NCBI GenBank assembly: GCA_045531435.1
Contig: JAZSDZ010000074.1
Span: 1 to 17,181 of the forward strand
Direction: 5' to 3'
Source: Fimenecus sp045531435
GTDB taxonomy: Bacteria > Bacillota > Clostridia > Oscillospirales > Acutalibacteraceae
DNA length: 17,181 nt
The position numbers and the translations under genes are program-made. Shown in pieces: positions 6,511 through 12,751 of this stretch. Position 1 is the first letter of the stretch. Every line of letters begins with the position of its first letter. The notes beneath the pieces were generated by a model, which saw only the letters and a program-made list of their open reading frames with translations, was not told where the DNA came from and ran no database searches.

Positions 6511-7062
6511 ATGTTTTACACAATGAATATTGCAGGTCATGAAAGAAATCTACCAATGTGTCCTCTTAATGACGAGCTTATGATTGCTGGTTTTGTTATT
6601 TTTGGTGACCCTGAGCTTACAACAGCATGTGCTGAAGAATTACTTAAAAAAGCCCCTGACTATGACTACATAATCACAGCAGAAGCTAAAGGTATTCCAC
6701 TTGCTCACGAAATGGCAAGACTTCAAGGAAATCAGAAATATTTTGTTGCCCGCAAAAAACCAAAGCTTTATATGACAGGCATTTTTGAATCAACTGTAAC
6801 CTCAATTACAACTGAAGGTGAACAGAAGCTTTACCTTGATACTGCTGATGCAAAACTTATGAAAGGTAAAAAAATTCTTATTGTTGACGATGTTGTCTCA
6901 TTGGGTGAATCATTAAAGGCAGTTGAAAAGCTTGTTAACGATGCAGGTGGCATTGTATGTGGCAAAATGTTTATTCTTGCTGAAGGTAATGCTGCAAATC
7001 GTGATGACATTATATTCCTTGAAAGATTACCGCTTTTCACAAAAGACGGTAAGGAAATATAA
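6511..7062 (+). CDS. Type I phosphoribosyltransferase, adenine-PRT-like
   Basis: This 183-aa protein has the type I phosphoribosyltransferase fold. The PRPP-binding loop is ILIVDDVVSLGESL (122-135) with the D126-D127 pair, and a second recognisable segment is YIITAEAKGIPLAHEMAR (53-70), resembling the PPi loop and core strand of adenine and xanthine PRTs. FVARKKPKLYM (78-88) resembles the RKxxKLP segment of Apt. It probably links a purine base to PRPP in salvage, but the usual TGGT in the PRPP loop is SLGES, so substrate is uncertain and adenine is only the best guess. The start at ATG 6511 is chosen for AAAGGAAG just upstream; an in-frame ATG at 6466 would begin inside the terminator hairpin. 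A membrane-protein gene follows within 30 bp. Confidence 0.85.
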   Translation: MFYTMNIAGHERNLPMCPLNDELMIAGFVIFGDPELTTACAEELLKKAPDYDYIITAEAKGIPLAHEMARLQGNQKYFVARKKPKLYMTGIFESTVTSITTEGEQKLYLDTADAKLMKGKKILIVDDVVSLGESLKAVEKLVNDAGGIVCGKMFILAEGNAANRDDIIFLERLPLFTKDGKEI

Positions 7063-7089
7063 TTGGTTCTTTCGGCATAGGTGATTATT

Positions 7090-7881
7090 GTGAAAGAGAA
7101 AATAAATAATTATTTTAAACGACTTGCATCAATTCCAAAAAAATGGGAATTGATATTCTGGTGGATTTTAAGGGGTTCTATGATTGTTGCTATGGTTGAC
7201 TCTGCATTTGGGTTGGGCATAGTAAGAAATGAGCCTGATATTCAGCAGGTGCTTCAGACAGGTGCAAATCTTCTGGCTATGTTCATGTGGGAAATCGGTC
7301 AGCTATTCTCAAGAAAACGCTGGTTGCGTTATATTCCTACATATATTCAGGACATGCTGTCACCTCTTGTATGGTGTGCTTCATTTGGTGGCGCTTACCT
7401 TAACTGGTATTACAGCATTAATTCCTGGGATATTATTCTCCATGTAGTACTTGGCGGTTTTGCCGTTATTATGGGTTATGAGCTTGTGACTTGTATTCAG
7501 AAACGTGACAAGAAATATGTATACGTAAATATTGCGGTTTTATGTGCACTCGGTGTTTCATTTTTAGGATGTACAGGCTGGGAAGTTTTTGAATTTACAT
7601 TTGACCAGATTGCCTGTGGTGACTCACAGCATTGGTCAAAGGCTCTTGCAGAAGAAGCAGCAATTCTATATAACAACCCACATCTTGCATCACCTAATTT
7701 TATTCCTGAGCTTGACCCAATGAGATATGCACTCATTGACACAATGGAAGATACACTTTGTAATGTTGTCGGTGGCCTTATCGTTTATATTGGTCTTCGT
7801 ATCAAGCCATATAACCATACAGGGAAAAATGATGTAAATAAACTTGTAAAAGAAAACGCAAAAATTACTGTGAAGATATAG
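7090..7881 (+). CDS. Multi-pass membrane protein, YjdF/DUF2238-like
   Basis: This 263-aa protein has about six hydrophobic segments (near 22-43, 56-74, 91-109, 115-135, 143-163 and 222-237). The conserved-looking polar motifs sit at membrane borders: HVVLGGFAVIMGYE (118-131), GWEVFEFTFDQ (163-173) and DTMEDTLCNVVGG (217-229). The E-x-F-E and D(T)xxDxxxNxxG patterns are those I associate with the YjdF/DUF2238 inner-membrane family, whose function is unknown; this match is from memory. The GTG at 7090 is preferred over GTG 7081 because AGGTG overlaps the earlier codon and lies at proper distance from the later one. It is the last gene before a strong terminator. No role can be deduced from its neighbour, the phosphoribosyltransferase. 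Confidence 0.75.
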   Translation: MKEKINNYFKRLASIPKKWELIFWWILRGSMIVAMVDSAFGLGIVRNEPDIQQVLQTGANLLAMFMWEIGQLFSRKRWLRYIPTYIQDMLSPLVWCASFGGAYLNWYYSINSWDIILHVVLGGFAVIMGYELVTCIQKRDKKYVYVNIAVLCALGVSFLGCTGWEVFEFTFDQIACGDSQHWSKALAEEAAILYNNPHLASPNFIPELDPMRYALIDTMEDTLCNVVGGLIVYIGLRIKPYNHTGKNDVNKLVKENAKITVKI

Positions 7882-7884
7882 TGT

Positions 7885-7925
7885 AAAGGGATGTAAAAAA
7901 CATTCGTTTTTACATCCCTTTTTTT
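7885..7925 (+). terminator. Strong intrinsic terminator
   Basis: Perfect 15-bp stem (arms 7885-7899 and 7907-7921, core AAAGGGATGT / ACATCCCTTT), 7-nt loop and T-tract. It ends the plus-strand block just after the membrane-protein gene. On the minus strand the downstream T-tract is missing, so it is mainly one-directional. Confidence 0.95.
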
Positions 7926-7971
7926 GTTATTAATTCAGATTGTCGGAAAGTTTAATATGCAACTAAAAAAA

Positions 7972-8020
7972 TGTCATTCTGTTGTTTGATGAGATTCTTC
8001 GTCGTTACACTTCTCAGAAT
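7972..8020. repeat. Intergenic repeat element, copy 2
   Basis: TGTCATTCTG (7972-7981), GAGATTCTTCGTCG (7991-8004) and TTCTCAGAAT (8011-8020) form the pattern of the dispersed GTCATTCTG...GAGATTCTTC...CTCAGAATGAC element, with the last arm degenerate. Directly after the clpC stop on the minus strand, ATTCTG...CAGAAT followed by GACATTTTTTT could act as the clpC terminator. Confidence 0.55.
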
Positions 8021-8023
8021 TAT

Positions 8024-10453
8024 CTACACATTCTGCACTTTCAGTTCCTCATTTTCAATTATACAGACATATGACTTGCCTTTTTCAATGGTTTTATCAA
8101 GGATTTTTTCAGAAAGAACATCCTCGATATTTGTTTGAATTGCTCTTTTAAGTGGTCTTGCACCATAGACCTTGTCATATCCTGCTCTTGATACAAAATC
8201 CACAACAGAATCGTCAAAGGTTACTGTGATTTCAAGTGTTTCCATTCGCTTTTCTAAGCCTTTTAAAAGGCGTTTTGCTATCTCTTTAATATGATTTTCG
8301 TCAAGTCTTGTAAAAACGATTGTATCGTCAATACGATTCAGAAACTCAGGGCGGAAAGTATTTTTAAGTTCGCCCATAACAGCCTCTTTGATTTTTTCGT
8401 CAGAGTGGCTGTTTTCATTTAAAGTAAAGCCAAAGGATGCTTTTTCTTCGTTGATAAGTCTTGCACCCACATTTGAGGTCATTATGATTACTGTATTTTT
8501 AAAATCGACCTTACGTCCTTGTGAATCAGTCAAAATACCATCATCGAGAATTTGCAAAAGTGCATTGAATACATCGGGATGAGCCTTTTCTATTTCATCA
8601 AAAAGAATTACTGAATACGGTTTTCTGCGAACCTTTTCTGTAAGCTGACCACCTTCGTCAAATCCAACATATCCCGGAGGTGACCCGATAAGCTTTGACA
8701 CGGTATGCTTTTCCATAAACTCACTCATATCAAGTCGAATCATAGCATTTTCATCACCGAACATAGCCTCCGAAAGTGCTTTTGTAAGTTCAGTTTTACC
8801 GACGCCTGTAGGACCACAGAAAAGGAATGTGCCGATTGGTCTTTTAGGGTCTTTAAGACCTGCACGACCACGACGGATTGCACGGCTGACTGCTGAAACA
8901 GCCTTTTCCTGTCCAACGATTCTACGGTGAATTTCGTCTTCCATTCGGAGAAGTCGTTCACTCTCCTCCTCTGTCATCTGTGATACAGGTACTCCTGTCC
9001 AGCCTGACACAATTTCTGCAATATCACTTTCAGTTACCTGCAAGTCACGATTACTGTCTGCTGACTGCCATTTTGCTTTTTCTGCATTGTATTTTTGTTG
9101 CAACTCTTTTTCTTCATCACGGAGAGTTGCTGCTCGTTCAAAATCCTGCTGATTTACCGCCATTTCCTTTTCTGCAGAGATTTTCTGAATTTTATCTTCC
9201 ATTTCCTTGATTTCCTCAGGTGGAGTCATTGATTTGAGTCTTACCTTTGAACAAGCCTCATCAACAAGGTCAATGGCTTTATCAGGCAAAAATCTGTCAC
9301 CAATATATCTATGTGAAAGAATTACAGCAGATTTCACTGCTTCATCAGTAATCTTCACCTTATGATGTGCCTCGTATTTGTCACGGATACCCTTTAAAAT
9401 CTCAATTGCATCTTCAACTGACGGCTCACCCACCATAATAGGCTGAAATCTTCTTTCAAGGGCAGCATCCTTCTCAATATTTTTGCGATATTCGTCAATA
9501 GTTGTTGCACCGATTAACTGTAATTCACCACGAGCCAAGGATGGTTTAAGAATATTTGCTGCATCTACTGCACCTTCCGCACTACCTGTGCCGATGAGAG
9601 TATGGACTTCGTCAATAAAAAGGATAATGTCCTTTGAATTTTTCACTTCATCAATGACACCCTTGATTCGCTCTTCAAAGTCACCACGATATTTTGTACC
9701 TGCCACCATCCCCGTCAGGTCAAGGGAAACTATTCGTTTATCCTTTAAAATTTCTGGTACTGTCCCCTTTGCAATTTTTAGTGCAAGACCTTCTGCAATT
9801 GCAGTTTTACCAACACCAGGCTCACCTATAAGGCAAGGATTGTTCTTGCTTCTTCGTGACAAAATCTGAATAACTCGTTGTATTTCATTTTCTCGACCGA
9901 TTACAGGGTCGATTTTGTTTTCCCTTGCAAGACTTGTCAGGTCACGGGAAAACTTTTCAAGGACAGAATTGTTGTTTTTATTCTGCTGACCAAAGGACTT
10001 TGACTGTTGAGTTTTACCACTCACAGTAGATGCAAGTTCATTTATAAGGCTTTGAGGACTTACACCTGAAAGGCTTAAAAGCTGGCAGCCGTATCCGTTG
10101 CCCTCACGACATATTGAAAGAAGAATATGCTCTGTCCCTGCAAGTGTCTGTTTAAGGGAGTTTGCAAGAGTCAACGCACTCTCAATTATATGCTTACTGC
10201 GTGGTGTAAAATCAGCCGGATTTAATTCTGTGGGCATTCCTGCACCAACGGTACGACTGACTGTTTCATACACCTTGCGATATGTGACGCCTTTTGAATT
10301 AAGGAGTTTACCTGCAACAGAATCTGTGCTGTCACAAATGCCTAAAAGAATATGCTCACTACCAATATATGTGTGACCTAAATCCTCTGCACATTCCATA
10401 GCCTTATTAAGTGCCATATTTGCTTTTTCACTAAAACCTGTAAAATTGTACAT
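8024..10453 (-). CDS. clpC: ATP-dependent Clp unfoldase ClpC
   Basis: This 809-aa Hsp100 unfoldase feeds substrates to ClpP and, with McsB, recognises arginine-phosphorylated proteins. Its N domain carries two Clp_N repeats (about 1-140). AAA1 has Walker A GEPGVGKT (210-217) and Walker B ILFIDE (277-282). The middle UVR-type region (about 418-455), where adaptors such as MecA bind in Bacillus, separates ClpC from ClpB and ClpA. AAA2 has pore loop GYVG (594-597), Walker A GPTGVGKT (547-554) and Walker B ILFDE (616-620). A GF motif in KASFGFTL matches the ClpP-docking loop. The start at MYNFTGFS is chosen for GAGAGGAG 6-13 nt upstream; an extension to 10471 would contain that site. Unlike the Bacillus operon, 142 bp with a hairpin separates it from mcsB. 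Confidence 0.97.
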   Translation of the reverse strand: MYNFTGFSEKANMALNKAMECAEDLGHTYIGSEHILLGICDSTDSVAGKLLNSKGVTYRKVYETVSRTVGAGMPTELNPADFTPRSKHIIESALTLANSLKQTLAGTEHILLSICREGNGYGCQLLSLSGVSPQSLINELASTVSGKTQQSKSFGQQNKNNNSVLEKFSRDLTSLARENKIDPVIGRENEIQRVIQILSRRSKNNPCLIGEPGVGKTAIAEGLALKIAKGTVPEILKDKRIVSLDLTGMVAGTKYRGDFEERIKGVIDEVKNSKDIILFIDEVHTLIGTGSAEGAVDAANILKPSLARGELQLIGATTIDEYRKNIEKDAALERRFQPIMVGEPSVEDAIEILKGIRDKYEAHHKVKITDEAVKSAVILSHRYIGDRFLPDKAIDLVDEACSKVRLKSMTPPEEIKEMEDKIQKISAEKEMAVNQQDFERAATLRDEEKELQQKYNAEKAKWQSADSNRDLQVTESDIAEIVSGWTGVPVSQMTEEESERLLRMEDEIHRRIVGQEKAVSAVSRAIRRGRAGLKDPKRPIGTFLFCGPTGVGKTELTKALSEAMFGDENAMIRLDMSEFMEKHTVSKLIGSPPGYVGFDEGGQLTEKVRRKPYSVILFDEIEKAHPDVFNALLQILDDGILTDSQGRKVDFKNTVIIMTSNVGARLINEEKASFGFTLNENSHSDEKIKEAVMGELKNTFRPEFLNRIDDTIVFTRLDENHIKEIAKRLLKGLEKRMETLEITVTFDDSVVDFVSRAGYDKVYGARPLKRAIQTNIEDVLSEKILDKTIEKGKSYVCIIENEELKVQNV

Positions 10454-10505
10454 AGTTAATACTCCTCTCATATTTATAAGTATATTAAATGGAATTTTTA
10501 AAGAA

Positions 10506-10529
10506 GTGGTAGCCCATTAAAGCTACCAC
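10506..10529 (-). terminator. Hairpin between mcsB and clpC (possible attenuator)
   Basis: Stem GTGGTAGC (10506-10513) / GCTACCAC (10522-10529), 8 perfect pairs with an 8-nt loop. On the minus strand it is followed by a weakly T-rich TTCTTTAAAAATTCC. It may be a partial terminator or an RNA-processing or stability stem that lowers or separates clpC expression. Confidence 0.5.
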
Positions 10530-10542
10530 CTTGCATTTACTT

Positions 10543-10587
10543 GAAGAATCTCCTTAATTATTAATGATATTCTTCACTCAGAACGAC
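10543..10587. repeat. Intergenic repeat element, copy 3
   Basis: GAAGAAT (10543-10549) and ATTCTTC (10569-10575) form a perfect 7-bp inverted repeat, followed by ACTCAGAACGAC (10576-10587). Read on the minus strand this is GTCGTTCTGAGTGAAGAAT, one base from the GTCATTCTGAG form of the element. It lies between mcsB and clpC. Confidence 0.55.
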
Positions 10588-10595
10588 CTGTCATA

Positions 10596-11606
10596 TCAGT
10601 TTAACTTATTGCGAACTTCTGTTGCTCTTACCATATCCCTTTCCTGTGTAGGGAGTTTTTGTCCTGCACGGGAATTGATACTTGCAGGCTGCATTGAAAT
10701 CATCAACTCGTTGATAGTTTCAATAGGCACATTGATTTTACCTGCAACAGAGCCAAGACGGACAAGAGAAAGGTTTTCCATAAGTTCTTTTGTTGACAAG
10801 AGTCTTGCCCATTTAAGAGTGCCGAATGCTCGGAAAATTGCATCATCGGTATCAATGGATTTAAAAAGTTCTTCTCTTGCTGCACGTTCATTAGCACAGA
10901 GTTGTAAAGTGATAGCTTTTAAATTTTTAATTGCAAATTCTTCGGAAATACCGAGAGTAATCTGGTTAGAAAGCTGATACATATCCCCTACTGCCTTTGT
11001 GCCTTCGCCAAAAGCACCACGGAATGTAAGCCCTAATTTTGAAATAGTATTAATCAGCTTGTGAATCTGACCATTCATTGTAAGAGCAGGAAGATGGAGC
11101 ATTACAGAGGCTCTCATACCTGTACCGAGATTTGTAGGACATTGAGTAAGATAACCGATTCGTTCATCAAAAGCGTAATTCAGTCTGTTTCCGATTATGT
11201 CGTCAATTTCGTCTGCTGTCTTGTATGCTTCATCAAGAGCAAAGCCCGACTTCATTACCTGTAATCTTATATGGTCTTCCTCATTGAGCATTATACATAT
11301 ATCTTCATCCTTTGATATGAGAAATGCTCTGCCGTTATCATCAGATGCAAATTCAGGACTTATAATATGTCTTTCAGCCATAGATGCTGCTTCAAATCGT
11401 GCAAGAGTTTTCATTTCAACAAACTGAAGGTCGTATTTATTGTCCGTCTGTAAAGCATCTTTTATTATATTATTAAGTTCAATTCTGCTTTTAGTATTCA
11501 ACTTATTCGGAAATGGATATTCATTTATATTTCTTGCAAGACGAATTCGGGTGCTTACAACTATATCACTCTGTTCACCTGTACCTAAATACCATCTGTT
11601 ACTCAT
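10596..11606 (-). CDS. mcsB: Protein-arginine kinase McsB
   Basis: McsB phosphorylates arginines on misfolded proteins and on CtsR, marking them for ClpC-ClpP; McsA activates it. This 336-aa protein shows the phosphagen-kinase fold: STRIRLARN (18-26), MLNEEDHIRLQ (106-116), QCPTNLGTGMRASVMLHLPAL (155-175, with the catalytic-region C156) and FRGAFGEGTKAVGD (195-208). The C-terminal RDMVRA (323-328) matches the RDxxRA phospho-arginine sensor of McsB. The ATG at 11606 is chosen because AGGTGG precedes it; it overlaps the end of mcsA by 8 bp, which implies translational coupling. An in-frame GTG at 11615 lies inside that ribosome-binding site. It ends normally with an asparagine codon and stop, with no sign of truncation. 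Confidence 0.96.
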   Translation of the reverse strand: MSNRWYLGTGEQSDIVVSTRIRLARNINEYPFPNKLNTKSRIELNNIIKDALQTDNKYDLQFVEMKTLARFEAASMAERHIISPEFASDDNGRAFLISKDEDICIMLNEEDHIRLQVMKSGFALDEAYKTADEIDDIIGNRLNYAFDERIGYLTQCPTNLGTGMRASVMLHLPALTMNGQIHKLINTISKLGLTFRGAFGEGTKAVGDMYQLSNQITLGISEEFAIKNLKAITLQLCANERAAREELFKSIDTDDAIFRAFGTLKWARLLSTKELMENLSLVRLGSVAGKINVPIETINELMISMQPASINSRAGQKLPTQERDMVRATEVRNKLN

Positions 11607-12108
11607 TATTGCCACCTGCCTTTAAATTATTGATTTTATCACGAAGCTCTGCTGCTTTTTCAAAGTTCTGTTCTTCGATTGCTTTTTTAAGGTCATTTTC
11701 TAATTTTTCAATTTCACTTTCCTGTGTTTTGACTTCCGTCTTTATAACAGTAGGATTTTTTCCTTCGTGACGGGTTTTGCCGTGAATTCTCTGTAATGAT
11801 GGTAAAAGCTTATCGTAAAATGTAGTATAACAATCTGCACAGCCAAGCTTACCGTTATTCACAATATCCTGAAATGTGTTTCCACATTTTTCGCAACGGA
11901 TTGCACGAGAACCGAGAACCGCTGCCTGTGGTTCACCGAAAAATGAACCGAGCAAATCTGTAAATGTGTTTCCGAAACCACCGAAAACATCATTGTAACC
12001 AAGAGCCTTTGCACAATCAGAACAAAGATGTGCCTCTGCACTCTCACCGTTTATAATTTTCTTAACATGAGTTGTAGCCTCATATTTTCCACAATTCTGA
12101 CACAACAT
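11599..12108 (-). CDS. mcsA: McsA, zinc-binding activator of McsB
   Basis: McsA binds zinc and activates the arginine kinase McsB; with it, it controls CtsR release in heat and thiol or metal stress. The 169 aa carry four CxxC pairs: C3/C6, C29/C32, C72/C75 and C90/C93, forming two zinc fingers. A UVR-type coiled segment follows at the C-terminus (SEIEKLENDLKKAIEEQNFE, 131-150, continuing to about 164). The ATG at 12108 is preferred over an in-frame GTG at 12117 because AAGGAG lies 8 nt upstream of the ATG and runs up against that GTG. It starts 12 bp after ctsR and overlaps mcsB by 8 bp. Confidence 0.95.
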   Translation of the reverse strand: MLCQNCGKYEATTHVKKIINGESAEAHLCSDCAKALGYNDVFGGFGNTFTDLLGSFFGEPQAAVLGSRAIRCEKCGNTFQDIVNNGKLGCADCYTTFYDKLLPSLQRIHGKTRHEGKNPTVIKTEVKTQESEIEKLENDLKKAIEEQNFEKAAELRDKINNLKAGGNNE

Positions 12109-12120
12109 AGCGTTCACTCC

Positions 12121-12567
12121 TTATATAATATTTAATATCATTTGTTTAAAAACTGATGCACGGATGATGTCACCATATTCACGAGGAATATCACGATAAG
12201 CATTTCCGGTCAACGCAGAGAGAAATATTTTAACTGTATTTTCATCTATAATATCTCTGTCATAAAGATTTTTTAAGTGGGCACGACAAGTGTTTTCATT
12301 TAATGATTGACCAATTGAATTAACAAGATGCATTTTAAGTGAATTTCTATCGTAACTTGCCCTTGTAATCTTAATATATCCACCGCCACCACGACGACTT
12401 TCGACAATGTAGCCGTGTTCAGGTGTAAATCGTGAGGAGATTACATAGTTAATCTGACTTGGCACACAACCGATTTTTTGTGCAAGTTCATTACGCTGAA
12501 TTTCCGTATAGCCATCGTCTTCAAGCATTTCCTGAATCATTGATGCGATTATATTACTGATGTTCAT
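12121..12567 (-). CDS. ctsR: Transcriptional repressor CtsR
   Basis: CtsR is the dimeric heat-shock repressor of clp genes in Gram-positive bacteria. It binds heptad direct repeats and leaves DNA on heating through a glycine-rich wing thermosensor. This 148-aa protein has the winged helix: the HTH NELAQKIGCVPSQINYVISS (26-45), then FTPEHGYIVESRRGGGGYIKI, with the tetraglycine wing at 60-63. The C-terminal dimerisation and McsB-recognition domain includes CRAHLKNLYDRDIIDENT (94-111). The ATG at 12567 is chosen for AAGGAGG 5 nt upstream; an in-frame extension to 12609 would translate across a CtsR operator. It is first in the operon and evidently autoregulated by the two operators upstream. Confidence 0.97.
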   Translation of the reverse strand: MNISNIIASMIQEMLEDDGYTEIQRNELAQKIGCVPSQINYVISSRFTPEHGYIVESRRGGGGYIKITRASYDRNSLKMHLVNSIGQSLNENTCRAHLKNLYDRDIIDENTVKIFLSALTGNAYRDIPREYGDIIRASVFKQMILNII

Positions 12568-12585
12568 AGTTTCCTCCTTTTTGAC

Positions 12586-12602
12586 TTTGACTTTCTTTGA
12601 CT
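12586..12602 (-). promoter_or_regulatory. CtsR operator A (downstream of -10)
   Basis: Perfect heptad direct repeat on the minus strand: AGTCAAA-GAA-AGTCAAA, matching the CtsR consensus RGTCAAA-N3-RGTCAAA. A third AGTCAAA half-site lies at 12580-12586. It sits in the leader between the -10 box and the ctsR ribosome-binding site. Confidence 0.92.
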
Positions 12603-12614
12603 TTTGCAATTCTT

Positions 12615-12642
12615 ATTATATCAACAAAAATCTAATTGTCAA
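12615..12642 (-). promoter_or_regulatory. ctsR operon promoter
   Basis: Consensus on the minus strand: -35 TTGACA (12637-12642), 16-bp spacer, -10 TATAAT (12615-12620). It is a SigA-type promoter flanked on both sides by CtsR boxes. Confidence 0.9.
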
Positions 12643-12659
12643 GGTCAAAAAAGGTCAAA
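12643..12659 (+). promoter_or_regulatory. CtsR operator B (abuts -35)
   Basis: Perfect GGTCAAA-AAA-GGTCAAA on the plus strand. It directly adjoins the -35 hexamer of the ctsR promoter and is in opposite orientation to operator A. Confidence 0.92.
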
Positions 12660-12705
12660 AACAAATTGTTTACAATTTCTTAATATTTTAATGACAGATT
12701 CAAAG

Positions 12706-12742
12706 CAAAAAATAACGATAGAGTTATTAACCCTATCGTTAT
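12706..12742 (-). terminator. Terminator of pheST
   Basis: Stem ATAACGATAG (12712-12721) / CTATCGTTAT (12733-12742), 10 perfect pairs. On the minus strand it is followed by TTTTTT. It starts 9 bp after the pheT stop and separates pheST from the ctsR promoter. Confidence 0.88.
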
Positions 12743-12751
12743 ATTATTTAT

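Noticed and set aside
9483..9869. Plus-strand 128-aa ORF inside clpC
   Set aside because: Antisense shadow of the conserved AAA1 domain of ClpC; serine/arginine-rich composition typical of such frames.
12568..12609. Upstream start of CtsR (MQKSKKVK...)
   Set aside because: The lysine-rich extension is a translation of a CtsR operator and the ribosome-binding site; the ATG at 12567 fits family length and has AAGGAGG.
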